Notes: a model not told the origin generated them from the letters alone. A stretch of 64,000 bases of DNA from Actinoplanes sp. NBC_00393 (GCF_036053395.1 NZ_CP107942.1:3376501-3440500); one strand, 5' to 3'. Positions 44,693-54,013 are shown, counted from the first letter of the stretch. Numbers and translations are program-made.

Positions 44693-44760
44693 CGCCGAGC
44701 AGCTACACGCAGCGTGACGGCGTGCAGGCGCCGGACAAGCGCGTCGCGGCAGATGCGGGC
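44693..44760 (+). repeat. Interspersed repeat, copy A2 (type 2)
   Basis: It reads GAGCAGCTACACGCAGCG, then TGACGG, CAGGCGCCGG and GCGGCAGATGCGGGC. It matches copy G at 54014 with about five differences in 57 bases by eye. It shares the CGTGACGG core and the GCGGCAGA end with type 1. Confidence 0.8.
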
Positions 44761-44931
44761 ACAGGAGCGGCGATCTTCGATCAAGGGTTGATACTGCGCT
44801 GCATTCGTCGCGCACGGTCAGTGTTTATCATGCGTGAAATCATGTCGGAATCGATTATACATCTTGGATTCGTCTAGATTCTCTGGGCCAGCGGACGCCG
44901 AACACCGCGCGCCGGAATGAAGCGGGTGAAC

Positions 44932-45555
44932 TCACTTCGTCGCATCGAACTGACGGGAGGCTGCCCTCAACGACTCAATCACAGTCGTTCCGGGATAGTA
45001 GGAGCGGTCGGCCCACGAATTGCGGTAGTAGCAATTCCAATAGCTGGCGACGCGCTGCCGGGTGAGAGCGATGAACTCCGGATTGGCAGCGCCGAACCTT
45101 CCGTACATGGCGTGCATGTCCGTCCCGGAGACGTCGACCTCCACGAGACCGTCTCGGATGTCGAGCAGGATATCGGCGACATACTCGCCGACCAACTGGA
45201 CAACAAACGGAGCTATCCACGGGCGTAACTCGCCAACTATCAGCCTCAAATGGCGCTGGCGAACTCGACCGTCATGGTGGCGCGTGTAGAGACAGTGCAT
45301 GATGATCCGCTGACTCGTCGACAGCGCGGCCAGGTCACCATCATCCAACTCGGCGCCGTAGATGCGGTACGGGATTGCTACCTCCTCGCCCCCGATGCTC
45401 ACCACGAACCGATATGACGGTTTGAACCTTTCATGCGGCAACAACGGCCCTAGGGCGACCGCATCGTCGTACTCCGCGGACGGAAATGCTTCGGCTACCC
45501 ACCTACGATCTGCTGAAGCGCTTGTGCTGGACACTCGACCACGGTACGACATCAT
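44932..45555 (-). CDS. Unknown protein in repeat-bounded region
   Basis: 207 residues from ATG 45555 (ATG 45552 also possible). The composition is balanced and protein-like (FKPSYRFVVSIGGEEVAIPY, RIIMHCLYTRHHDGRVRQRH, WNCYYRNSWADRSYYPGTTV), with many Tyr, Trp and His. There is no signal peptide or membrane segment. I do not recognise a family. GC is lower than in the core regions. It lies between repeats A2 and B as a lone minus-strand gene, while the repeats keep plus orientation. Confidence 0.8.
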   Translation of the reverse strand: MMSYRGRVSSTSASADRRWVAEAFPSAEYDDAVALGPLLPHERFKPSYRFVVSIGGEEVAIPYRIYGAELDDGDLAALSTSQRIIMHCLYTRHHDGRVRQRHLRLIVGELRPWIAPFVVQLVGEYVADILLDIRDGLVEVDVSGTDMHAMYGRFGAANPEFIALTRQRVASYWNCYYRNSWADRSYYPGTTVIESLRAASRQFDATK

Positions 45556-45564
45556 TTAAGGCGT

Positions 45565-45715
45565 CGAGAAGGCCAAGGATCTTGTCGTCGACTTGCGAGG
45601 CAAGCCGATCGGGACCATCGACGGGAACACGGCCACCACCAAACCCGGCACCCTCCGCGCACCATTGGTACCCGATCTCATGATCTCCCACTGGCCGACA
45701 GCCGTGGTCGGTGTC
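45565..45715 (+). pseudogene. Possible coding remnant, unidentified
   Basis: A frame without start reads VEKAKDLVVDLRGKPIGTID then TATTKPGTLRAPLVPDLM, regular enough to suggest former coding, and then decays. I cannot name the family. It lies between the unknown gene 44932-45555 and repeat B. Confidence 0.3.
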
Positions 45716-45840
45716 GCTCAGAGTCGGCGGTATACCGGCGGCGGTTCAGGCACGCCGTGTTCGGATACAGAGGCCGCGGGGTGCCGGTATCCATCGACCG
45801 TGCCTTTTACTCCGCGCTCCACGGCGACATCCGCTCTCTT

Positions 45841-45930
45841 CGACACGAGTGCGTACCGGCGTCCGCGCTGGTCGCATAGAACGTGACGGCTGCGCGGAGC
45901 GCCGCGCGCGGCCGGCGGCAGATCCGGAAA
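45841..45930 (+). repeat. Interspersed hairpin repeat, copy B (type 1)
   Basis: The core CGTGACGG is at 45882-45889. The left part GCGTACCGGCGTCCGCGCTG is shared exactly with copy D. The arm CGCTGGTCGC pairs imperfectly with GCGGCCGGCG. It ends CGGCGGCAGATCCGGAAA. About 72 of 80 bases match copy D by eye. Confidence 0.85.
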
Positions 45931-46020
45931 TCTGGCGGCCGAGATGCGGGTCGCGCCGCGGCCCTCGGCCTGATTCGATAATGGAAACCAGATCACTACA
46001 GGCTTGGCTACAGTAGGTGC

Positions 46021-46566
46021 ATGGCAGTGCGGGCATATCGGCCATACAGGTCCAGCTTGAAAGTGGTATCCCGTCTCGCCTCACCCGAGGATGCGAGACA
46101 CGAGTTCGATCGCATTGTCAGCAGCGTTGATGAACGCATTGCAGAGTTGGCCAGGGTAGTCGGCCCTGAGGGAATCACTCTGAATCTAACGGCAGAGTCG
46201 CTGTGGCCACTGGAGGCTTGGTTTCTCAGTTCACTGGCAGCTGACTCAGTGCGGCCAGGTCGCTTGTCTGCACTCTGGTATGCGATTTCTCATGACATCG
46301 GCCTATATGTGGGCGAGACATTAATACATTTGGCGCCTGCATATCGCTGGACTTTCGCTAAGCAGCCAGAATCTCCGTACTTTCAGCGTTGTGTCGTATC
46401 TGGTGTCACAGACCAGCAAGGCGAACCATGGGAATGGGATCCAGGGCAGACCGTTGGTAATCTGGGACATCAGAAGATTGAAGGTTTCCGCCTTGCGTCC
46501 CCTTTCCTGGAGCCGATGGTTGCCGAGCTTGTGGAATACGCGAATGAGAGAGGACGAACTCGATAG
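46021..46566 (+). CDS. Unknown protein in repeat-bounded region
   Basis: 181 residues from ATG 46021. Segments include SRLASPEDARHEFDRIVSSV, LNLTAESLWPLEAWFLSSLA and LWYAISHDIGLYVGETLIHL. It looks soluble and alpha/beta, with conserved-looking Trp and His residues; the SHDIGLYVGE segment may be a family signature that I cannot place. AT content is markedly higher than in core genes, suggesting foreign origin. It lies alone between repeat copies B and C. No ribosome site is strong. Confidence 0.8.
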   Translation: MAVRAYRPYRSSLKVVSRLASPEDARHEFDRIVSSVDERIAELARVVGPEGITLNLTAESLWPLEAWFLSSLAADSVRPGRLSALWYAISHDIGLYVGETLIHLAPAYRWTFAKQPESPYFQRCVVSGVTDQQGEPWEWDPGQTVGNLGHQKIEGFRLASPFLEPMVAELVEYANERGRTR

Positions 46567-46678
46567 CCTCCCACCGCTGCGGCGGCAGTTCGACGGCCTG
46601 CACACGCGGTCGTCGCATCGCGGCCTCCACGCGCGCACATCGGCAGTTCAAGATGCTGGCCGGACCGGCAAATCGACC

Positions 46679-46730
46679 ACCCAGCGTGACGGCTCGCCAT
46701 GGCTGGCACGCACGATCGGCGGCAGATCCG
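46679..46730 (+). repeat. Interspersed repeat, copy C (short)
   Basis: The core CGTGACGG is at 46685-46692, and the end GGCGGCAGATCCGGAA matches the end of copy B. The left arm seen in type 1 copies is missing or diverged. Confidence 0.65.
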
Positions 46731-46845
46731 GAAGGCTCCAGGTTAATGCTGCGAGACGCCGGCCAGGTTGTCAGCGATGTTGAAGGCTGATCCCATGCGC
46801 GGTGAGGGTGGCCAGGACCCGGTCCTGGCCACCCTGTCGACCTGC

Positions 46846-47424
46846 TCAGTCCTTCAACCTCACGTGCCGGGTGATGCTGACTCGCTCCGCACCGTCGGGC
46901 AGGCCGGGCCGCAGCACGTTGCTTCCTTCTCCTCTCTGGGCTGCGCTTCCGTCGCCTTTCAGCTCCGCGGTTGCTTTGGCGTCGGCCACGACCAGGAACA
47001 GTTTGAAGGCGGCGCGGTCACGCTTGTCGTGGCCGACGTAGAGCGGGCCGCAGTCGGCGCTGGTCCCGATGATCTGGCATTTGGCCGCCTGGACGACGAC
47101 CGGGCCGCCCAGCTCGTTCTGATAGGCCAGCCACAGCGTGTGTCCCTTCGGCAGCCCTCGGCGGACTTCGATGGTGACCACCTGCGGACGGTCGATGTGT
47201 GCTCCGTCCACCGGCGACGTGATTACCGCGACCGGCTTGTCGATCTCGCCGAGCGCGGCCTGCCACCGGATGATCAGAGCGGACGCGACGCAGAGGACAA
47301 CGACTCCCAGCACGACCAGCATTCGAAAAGACGCGGACCGATCTCTGAAACTCGTCAGCTGGTTGATGAGCCAGCTCACCAGGGCGGCGGCGAGAAGCCC
47401 GGCGACGCAGGCGGCGATTTCCAT
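46846..47424 (-). CDS. Membrane-anchored protein with extracellular beta domain
   Basis: 192 residues from ATG 47424. Two N-terminal hydrophobic segments (IAACVAGLLAAALVSWLI, MLVVLGVVVLCVASALII) are followed by an Ig-like or beta-sandwich region (AVITSPVDGAHIDRPQVVTI, GHTLWLAYQNELGGPVVVQ) with two Cys (AAKCQIIGTSADCGPLY). It probably exposes a disulfide-stabilised domain outside the cell. It follows 47437-47880 by 12 bp, so the two form an operon divergent from a kinase/regulator pair. Function is unknown. Confidence 0.82.
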   Translation of the reverse strand: MEIAACVAGLLAAALVSWLINQLTSFRDRSASFRMLVVLGVVVLCVASALIIRWQAALGEIDKPVAVITSPVDGAHIDRPQVVTIEVRRGLPKGHTLWLAYQNELGGPVVVQAAKCQIIGTSADCGPLYVGHDKRDRAAFKLFLVVADAKATAELKGDGSAAQRGEGSNVLRPGLPDGAERVSITRHVRLKD

Positions 47425-47436
47425 GAGTGTCCCCTT

Positions 47437-47880
47437 CTATGCCGGTGAGATGGTGGTGACGATCTCTAGGGAGAATTGCTGGCCGGCGCATTTTTCATCG
47501 GCCCAGTCCTCCATCCGGATCCGCACCGGGACCTTCTTGGTCGACCGGCCCGGCACGACGAGTTTTGTGTCGGGTTCGACGACCCGGACGGCCCACTCCG
47601 GGCATCCGCCACCGGTCGCCGTGTTGCCGCCCTTGATGCTTGTGACCTGTACTGGGAAGTCGTTGACGTTGCCGATGACGGCGACGACCGTGCCACTCTC
47701 GCCGGGCAGCAGCCCGCGCACCTCACCGTTGATCTTCACGCTCGGCTCGGCCACCGGCGCCGTCCGCACTTCGACCGCCGTCCGGCGCGTCCAGGAATAA
47801 GCGGCGAAAGCGGCGCCGCCGAGCATGATAACGGCCACGAATGCCGCCAGGAGAATGGTTGATCGGGTCCTGTTCTTCAT
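47437..47880 (-). CDS. Signal-anchored secreted protein, unknown function
   Basis: 147 residues from ATG 47880. MKNRTRSTILLAAFVAVIML is a signal anchor or signal peptide. The rest is a beta-rich domain (SVKINGEVRGLLPGESGTVV, VIGNVNDFPVQVTSIKGGNT) with two Cys (GGGCPEWAV, DEKCAGQQF). It resembles small actinobacterial exported proteins with an Ig-like fold. A longer frame upstream is not preferred. The 229 bp up to the kinase start must hold promoters for both directions. Confidence 0.82.
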   Translation of the reverse strand: MKNRTRSTILLAAFVAVIMLGGAAFAAYSWTRRTAVEVRTAPVAEPSVKINGEVRGLLPGESGTVVAVIGNVNDFPVQVTSIKGGNTATGGGCPEWAVRVVEPDTKLVVPGRSTKKVPVRIRMEDWADEKCAGQQFSLEIVTTISPA

Positions 47881-48108
47881 GTCGATCCTCTCCATTCGGA
47901 CTTGCATTCCATGGTGATTCGAGGGCCGGACATGGGCCATGTGGGTAACAAGGAATGTCTATGGTGGATCCGCGGGTCGCCCGATCGGGGGTTTCCACCG
48001 GCACGGCGGGTGGGCACGGTGGACGGACGTGGTTTTCCACGGTTCCGACCCGGGGACGCCCGGTTCCTTCTGCCGAACGACGTCGAGCACGATGCGGAGG
48101 TGCATCCG

Positions 48109-49840
48109 GTGTACCTTCACGAGCGCTCTCCCCGGACGGTGCCGCCGGCCGCGTTGCCGGTGTTGATCGCCGTCGCCGTCGGCCTGATCCCGTTGCCGGC
48201 CGCCTGGCCCTACTGGGTGAGCCATCCGATCCCGGCCGTCCTCGCGGTGGTCCTCTCCGGCCTACTCGCCGGCGCCGGTCTGCTGCTGGCCCAGCGCGGC
48301 GGCAGTCCGCGCACCGGATTGCTGCTCCTGGCCGCCGCGGTGCTCTTCGCAGTCGGCTGGGTACTCGCCCGGAACACCGGCGCCTACCCCCTCATCGGGG
48401 AGTACACGCAGTCGTTCTTCTTCTTGGCGCTCGGCACCGGCATCCTGTTGCACGGCCGGCCGCGCTTCGACCGCTGGTACGAGCGGGCCTGGGTGATCGA
48501 GGCCTTCGTCATTCTGCTCTTCTCGCAGACCGCGATTTGCCTGACCGTCCCGCCGGAGCGCCTGGGTTACGCGCCGGACGTGCTGTGGTTCAACCTCGAC
48601 GTGCCGGAGCCGGTCGGCTCGGCGGTCACCGAGGCGGGCGCCATCCTGTACGTGGTCCTCGCCCTCACCTTCGTGCTGGTGCTCGTCCTGCAGCAGAGAA
48701 AGCCAGGCCCGCGCAACAGCACCGCCATGATCGTGGTCAGCGGCGTCTTCGCGGTGACCGCCGCCGTCGTCCAATACCCGATCATGGGTACGGATAGCTC
48801 GGTCGACGCGATCATGTCGGCCCGCGGCGCCCAGGGCACGACCGCGATCATCCTGCCGCTGACCCTGTTCGCCGGCGCTTTGCGCGCGGCCTGGCAGGAG
48901 AACCGGGTCGCCGCCCGGCTCGTCACACTGATCGGTCACGCGACCTCCGACTCGGTGCAGTCGGCGCTGCGGGTGGTGCTGCGCGACCCGGCGCTCGAGG
49001 TCCAGTACTGGATCCCCGGCGCGGCCGCCTACGTCGACACGGCGGGGCGCCTGCGGCGGTCGGCGTCCGGTGTGAAGATCTTGACGCCGGCCGGGGATCC
49101 GTTGGCGGTCTGCGTGCTGAACGCCGCCGAGGCCGAGCACGACCCGGCTGTACGGACCGCTCTGCAGGCCTCGTCGTCGGCGTTGCAGGCTGTGCAGATG
49201 CAGCTCGTGCATGCCGAGGAGATGCGCGACATTCAGGACCGGCTGATGGCCGCCGAGGACGACGGCCGGAAGGAGCTAGCGCGCGACCTGCACGACGGGG
49301 TGCAGCAGGAGCTCGCCGCCCTGCGCCTCCAATTGATCGGGCTGCTCGGGCTGGGTGCCGCCGGGTGCCGCCCTTGACCGGCTGGCCGAGTGCAACGACC
49401 GTGTCGTCGCCGTGATCGAGCAGGTCCGTTCGATCAGCCGCGGACTGCATCCCACCTCGCTGGCCCACGATGGGCTGGCCGGGGCGCTTGAGGAGGCCGC
49501 CGAGGGCTTCGGCCGACGGATCAAGCTCGACGTGCCCGCCCGCCGCTTTCCCCCGCGTATCGAGCTGGCGATGTACTACATCTTGAGCGAGGCGCTCACG
49601 AACGTCATGAAGCATGCCGGGGCCGAGTCGGTGCAGGTCCGGGTCGCCGCCTCGGACGACGCGATCGTTGGCGAGGTCGAGGACGACGGCCGGGGCGGGG
49701 CTACGGTGACGCTCGGCGGCGGCCTGCACGGGGTCGAGGATCGGGTGAGGGCGTTGCGCGGCCGCCTCGAGCTGACCAGCCGCACCGGAGAGGGCACCCG
49801 GCTCACCGTCACGATCCCGTTGATCGGAGCAGCGTCATGA
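48109..49840 (+). pseudogene. NarL-type sensor histidine kinase split by a frameshift
   Basis: GTG 48109 has GGAGG eight bases upstream. About seven or eight hydrophobic segments are followed by a linker with a helical segment, then the phosphorylation motif RKELARDLHDGVQQELAALR. Near 49350-49372 the frame must change by one base: the first frame ends at TGA 49375-49377, while the second carries GAALDRLAECNDRVVAVIEQ, the N-box SEALTNVMKHAGAESVQV, and VEDDGRGG to the stop at 49838-49840. The region is GC-rich (GGGTGCCGCCGGGTGCCGCC), so an indel error is possible. Otherwise it is a dead kinase with a live regulator. Confidence 0.85.
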
Positions 49841-50496
49841 AAATCGCCATCGCTGACGACCACGCCATCTTCCGTACGGCTGTCGCCCAGTGCCTGCGCG
49901 ACAGCGGTCACGACGTGCTCGTCGAAGCGGCGACGGGCAGCGAACTGGTCATCGGTGTTCGCGGCCACCGGGTCGACGTGGCAATCATCGACGTGCGGCT
50001 CTCCGAAGACTCCGCGGACGAGGGAATCGAGGTCGCCCGTACGGTGAAGAAGGACTGCCCGGGCACGGCGATCCTCATGCTGTCCGCGCAGACCGCGACC
50101 ACGCAGGCGATCCAGTTGCTCCGCGACTTCGAGACCGGCATCGGCTACCTGCGCAAGGACGAGGTCGACATCTTTTCGCTGGGCCCGCAACTGTCCCGGC
50201 TGGTCGACGGCGAGCCCGTGCTGGGCCGCTCGGTCGCGAGCCGCCTGCTGCGCCCGGCTCGGCGCGACAGCGCACTGGACTCGCTGACCCGCCAGGAGAC
50301 CGAGGTGCTGAAACTCATGGCCGAGGGCTATTCGAACGTCGGCATCGCGGGCCGGCTCTCGCTCACCGAACGCACCATCGAGGACCACGCGGGCCGCATC
50401 TTCGACAAGCTCGGCATCAGCCTGCCCGGCGAGGGCCGGGCCACCACCAACAAGCGCGTCCTGGCCGTGCTGACCTGGCTGCGGCTGGCCGCTTAA
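49837..50496 (+). CDS. NarL/FixJ-type response regulator
   Basis: 219 residues from ATG 49837, overlapping the kinase stop by 4 bp. The receiver has IADDHAIFR, phospho-acceptor AIIDVRLSEDSAD, the switch Ser in LMLSAQTA and the Lys in GYLRKDEVD. The HTH is TRQETEVLKLMAEGYSNVGI, then TERTIEDHAGRIFDKLGI. The insertion after the acceptor is slightly longer than usual. Its operon mate is the frameshifted kinase; divergent targets may be the two exported proteins at 46846-47880. Confidence 0.94.
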   Translation: MKIAIADDHAIFRTAVAQCLRDSGHDVLVEAATGSELVIGVRGHRVDVAIIDVRLSEDSADEGIEVARTVKKDCPGTAILMLSAQTATTQAIQLLRDFETGIGYLRKDEVDIFSLGPQLSRLVDGEPVLGRSVASRLLRPARRDSALDSLTRQETEVLKLMAEGYSNVGIAGRLSLTERTIEDHAGRIFDKLGISLPGEGRATTNKRVLAVLTWLRLAA

Positions 50497-50630
50497 GCTA
50501 AAGATCCCGCTTGCCGGCGCAGGTAGTAAATGAGCGTTTAGCCCTCGACGCGATCGGACGCACTCCACTCGGCTTAGGGCGACCGGCAGTAGGCATCCAC
50601 GATCCGGACAACTGGGCACCCCGAGATAGC

Positions 50631-51400
50631 AAACAGGCACGGGATGTTGATCATCAGAGTTCTCTACGCTCAGCGATCGACGGAGTCCCGTGCCTGCGCT
50701 GCCATCATCGTTGCTCGAACCGATCTTCGTCCAGTTCGCCGCGCTGTGTCCCGAGCGACCCGGCTTCGACCCGGCGCATCCCCTCGGATGTCACCGCCGG
50801 GCAATCCCGAACCGGGTCGTGTTCGAACTGGTCATTGCCGCCCTCGTTCACGGATCGGGTTACGAACGGGTGGCCACCACGCAGTGCTCGGATCGCACGA
50901 TCCGCCGGCGCCTGCACCGGTGGGCGCAGGCCGGGCTGGGCGAGCAACTCCACGAACTGGCCCTGGACGCCTATGACCGGATGATCGGCCTGGACCTGGC
51001 GGACGTCAGCGCCGACGGCGCGATCACCAAGGCGCCGTGCGGCGGCGACCGGGCCGGCCGGTCCCCGGTCGACCGCGGCAAAGGCGGCATGAAACGCTCG
51101 ACCGGCGTCGACGGCTACGGCATCCCGCTCGGCCTCGTCGGCGCTCCGGCCAACCGGCACGACTCGCCGCTGCTGCGCGACACCTTCGATCAGTGCAGCA
51201 CCCAGCTACGCCATCACTGGCCCGAGCAGGTCACCGCGCACCTCGACCGCGGCTACGACAGTAAACGCACCCGCGAGCTACTCGACGAGATCGGCTTCGA
51301 TGCCGAGATCGCCCGCAAGGGCGTGCCCGCCCCGATCCAGATCGGAAAGCGCTGGGTGGTCGAGCGGACGAACTCGTGGATGAACGCGCGAACAGCGGTC
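50631..51400 (+). mobile_element. IS5-family element, right end missing
   Basis: The left part begins near 50631 and contains AGGCACGGGA with its complement TCCCGTGCCT around the transposase start, a terminal or subterminal repeat. Coding matches IS5 transposases up to the Glu of the DDE triad, then departs after NSWMN at about 51390. No matching right inverted repeat was found. The boundaries are approximate. Confidence 0.6.
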
Positions 51401-51490
51401 GACATTAGGCAATGGATAGCTGACGCGCGCGTCAGCTTCGCCAACGGGCAACTCCAGCTGGCCGCGGGGAACTGGGCTGACGCCTGCTGA
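50690..51490 (+). pseudogene. IS5-family transposase with replaced C-terminus
   Basis: 266 residues from GTG 50690. The N-terminal helix-turn-helix-like part is SSLLEPIFVQFAALCPERPG and RTIRRRLHRWAQAGL. The DDE triad is Asp in SADGAITKAP, Asp in HLDRGYDSKR and Glu in RWVVERTNSW. After NSWMN the reading becomes ARTAVDIRQWIADARVSFAN and stops, which does not match the usual GYGKLRRC ending. The transposase is therefore truncated and fused to unrelated sequence, and is probably inactive. Confidence 0.75.
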
Positions 51491-51511
51491 CCCTGGGACG
51501 ACATCCGCACA

Positions 51512-51606
51512 TCGGCACGAGCGCGTACCGGCGTCCGCGCTGGTCGCACCGAGCGTGACGGCTGTACGGGAGCGCCGCGCGCGGCCAGCGGCAGAAGCGC
51601 GCACCT
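51512..51606 (+). repeat. Interspersed hairpin repeat, copy D (type 1)
   Basis: The core CGTGACGG is at 51554-51561. The arm CGCTGGTCGC (51538-51547) pairs with GCGGCCAGCG (51581-51590) with one wobble. It ends GCGGCAGAAGCGCGCACC. It is the best-preserved copy with B. It sits just past the IS5 fragment and up to the stop of the next gene. Confidence 0.85.
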
Positions 51607-52049
51607 CACCTCGAGAGTGCAGGCGCTTCCCAGATCAGTTCGTCAAACGTGCCCGGGGTGCTCACCTCGGGCGCCGCAAGCCTTGACCGTCGCGTCAGTT
51701 CTCGTACGGCATCCGCGAAGCCCTCAGCCTCTTGGGGCAGCTCAGAGAACTCGCCCCAAGTGGTGTCCACCGTGAGGCTGACCCACCGTAGGTTGTCCGG
51801 CGCGAACTCGGTCGCCGACAGGGAGGTACTGGAGATCTCACTCCAAGACAGCTGAAAAATACTGGTGGTGCCCGGACGCATCTCCTTGCCGAACACCGAC
51901 ACCAACGGCTCGGTCACCGTCGTCACAGTTATGCCGCTATTGGTTACCTCAATCCGCTGCACTGGTGGATCGTCCCATGCGCCGCCGTGAGGGGCCTGCT
52001 CAGACGTCCGCATCTCTGCGGGAGTATGCGTGGCCAGCGCGAAGCTCAC
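51606..52049 (-). CDS. Unknown protein in repeat-bounded region
   Basis: 147 residues from GTG 52049. It is beta-rich at the start (VQRIEVTNSGITVTTVTEPL, FQLSWSEISSTSLSATEF) and helical later (EGFADAVRELTRRSRL). The pattern may be a small PH-like or immunity-type fold, but I cannot name it. No signal peptide or membrane segment. It is a lone minus-strand gene bounded by repeat copies D and E. Codon use is typical of the host but less extreme. Confidence 0.75.
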   Translation of the reverse strand: MSFALATHTPAEMRTSEQAPHGGAWDDPPVQRIEVTNSGITVTTVTEPLVSVFGKEMRPGTTSIFQLSWSEISSTSLSATEFAPDNLRWVSLTVDTTWGEFSELPQEAEGFADAVRELTRRSRLAAPEVSTPGTFDELIWEAPALSR

Positions 52050-52050
52050 G

Positions 52051-52101
52051 GAGCGTGTTGTCCCAGCGGGGCGCGAACGATCGGCGGCAAAAGTGTGCGC
52101 G
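52051..52101 (+). repeat. Interspersed repeat, copy E (weak)
   Basis: It reads GGAGCGTGTTGTCCCAGCG and ends CGGCGGCAAAAGTGTGCGC. The core is degraded, but the 3' box aligns with the ends of copies D, F and I. Confidence 0.5.
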
Positions 52102-52177
52102 TCATCTGGGATGGACCGTCGCCTGAAACTTATGGAATGCCGTCACTCGTGCGGTATGCCACGGCAGGATGGTTCGC

Positions 52178-53235
52178 ATGTCGCAGGAGCCAGTTGATCA
52201 GGTGTCCGAGCTGGTTGACGGTTGGCGGACGTTGTCGCGGTGGGAGCAACAGGGGCATCCCGGCTTCCGGCAGTGGAACCCCGGCTGGTCGACCAGCTCA
52301 ATCGGCTGGCGGAAGCGGCCGTCCACGATCCGGCGCAGGTACGGACGTTGCAGCAGATCGTGGAGCACGATCAGGATCGTTCAGTCCGGGAGCGCGCCCG
52401 CCAGGTGGCTCGCCCGTTCGTCCCGCGGCCGGACTCGGAAGCTGACCTGGAACGCTGGCTGAACAACCCCCTCGTCGGGCTGGCCGGCCTCGACCTGAAT
52501 CCTCAGCCGGGGCTGGCGGTGGTGCCCGATCCCGACGCCGAGGGACTGACCTGGTTCTGCGGTGAGCCAGTTGCCGGTCTCCCCGAATGGCCGCGCCGCG
52601 CTGACGGCATCCCACTGGTTCACCTGCTGCAGGTCCGGTTGGGCGATCGGGGCCCACTGTCGAGGCGGCATCCGGCGATGCCGACCGAGGGCATCCTGCA
52701 GTTCTTCCACGACCTGGAAGCCATCGGCGACGAGCCGGCCGACGGCGTGAACGGTGGTTGGCTGGTCCACCACACGCTGCACGGCGACACCGCGACGCTT
52801 CTGCCCCGGCCGGACGATCTGACTGACGACGAGTTTCGTGACCGATGCCCGGCGCGCGAAGAGGTGACGTGGACGTTTCCCTCTCCGCTCGACCTTGACC
52901 TCGACGACCGGGCGTTCGAGTTGTTGGAGGCCGCCCATGAGCGCGTGCTGGAGACGGTGACATCGGCGTGGGGAACCTACGACCTGGAAGAGCCTCCTGA
53001 CGATGTTCCCTTGCTCTTCGCTCACGGCGCGGAGGAACGACTGATCGCCTATCAGCGCCTCGCCGATGTCCTGTCACTGGCCGACCGCGACGACAACTAT
53101 GTACTTCTCGCTGACATCCCCGGCGTCGGCCCTCTCGACGGATGGGTCGGCGACATGGGGCACATCGAGTACTGGATCCGCGACAGCGACCTCACCAAGC
53201 AGGACTTCGCCCAGGCGTGGGCGCTTCTACGCTAA
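52178..53235 (+). CDS. DUF1963 (YwqG-like) protein, possible frameshift near N-terminus
   Basis: The clean frame starts at TTG 52222 and gives 337 residues, but a better N-terminus reads from ATG 52178 in another frame (MSQEPVDQVSELVDGWRTLS, then RWEQQGHPGFRQW) and joins the main frame near 52275 (RLVDQLNRLAEAAVHDPAQV). The main body has EGLTWFCGEPVAGLPEWPRR, GIPLVHLLQVRLGDRG and GILQFFHDLEAIGD, typical of DUF1963. It ends with GHIEYWIRDSDLTKQDFAQA, as expected for the family. Its function is unknown; DUF1963 proteins are often near toxin or phage loci. An indel in the first 100 bp is likely. Confidence 0.78.
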
Positions 53236-53282
53236 CCACACCACTCGAACCACATCACGCCCATACGGGAGGGCCGCGCCGA

Positions 53283-53345
53283 CCACTCAGCGTGACGGAT
53301 CCTGCAAGCGGAACGCGCGATCAGCGGCAGATCAGTGTGCTCGTC
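53283..53345 (+). repeat. Interspersed repeat, copy F (short)
   Basis: The core CGTGACGG is at 53291-53298, and the end is CAGCGGCAGATCAGTGTGC. The middle is diverged. It lies 50 bp after the DUF1963 gene and before the lipoprotein gene. Confidence 0.65.
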
Positions 53346-53379
53346 GGCGCTTCGCTGTCGGCTTGGGGATGATGAGCAC

Positions 53380-53919
53380 ATGTCAAGATCGCGGACGACG
53401 GCCCTACTCGTCGTTGTAGCAGCTGCCACTATCGCGGGATGCACGAACGACCCGGCCGCCGGACCGAAACCGTCTTTGTCGCCTCACAATGAAGAGCAAC
53501 CGTCCGAGGCGCCGTCAGCTACTACCAGCAGCGGCACGCCGCTGGCGCGCTTGGAGGTGCCGCCCGCCGTGGCCGGTGAGCTTTCTCGACGAGTGGTCAC
53601 CCAGAAGGACGGTCACCCGGTTGCCGAGACCACCCTGCGTCGCGACGCACGTGCCGGACAGCAGTACTGGATGCACGCCGCCTGCATATCGGCGACCTCA
53701 GGTAAGACACTGTCAGTCGGGGTGCGCAGCGGCAGGTCCGGCGCTTCTGACGAGGCGCATGTCACCGCGGAGATCCCCTGCGACGGAATAGTGACGGTGA
53801 ACGACTTGGGCACCCTGCCCGCCGAGCAGAGCGTTGTCTTCATGGAAGGCGACCAGTCCGACGTGCCCTGGGGCTACGCGATCATTGCGCCGACGTCATC
53901 GCTGCCGGTGGGCAAGTAG
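53380..53919 (+). CDS. Secreted lipoprotein, unknown function
   Basis: 179 residues from ATG 53380. MSRSRTTALLVVVAAATIAG is followed by Cys, a clear lipobox at about residue 21. A Pro/Ser/Thr linker leads to a beta-rich domain (LEVPPAVAGELSRRVVTQ, QYWMHAACISATSGKTLSVG) with two Cys (HAACIS, EIPCDG). It is probably anchored on the outer face of the membrane. No homologue was recognised. It lies alone between repeats F and G. Confidence 0.82.
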   Translation: MSRSRTTALLVVVAAATIAGCTNDPAAGPKPSLSPHNEEQPSEAPSATTSSGTPLARLEVPPAVAGELSRRVVTQKDGHPVAETTLRRDARAGQQYWMHAACISATSGKTLSVGVRSGRSGASDEAHVTAEIPCDGIVTVNDLGTLPAEQSVVFMEGDQSDVPWGYAIIAPTSSLPVGK

Positions 53920-54013
53920 GCGTCCGCGGGCCGCGGGATGGCAGCAAGTCGAGCTACGCAGGCGGGTGGTGGCCGACGGCTCTCGAACGCGCACTGCTTC
54001 CGGCATGACGGTG

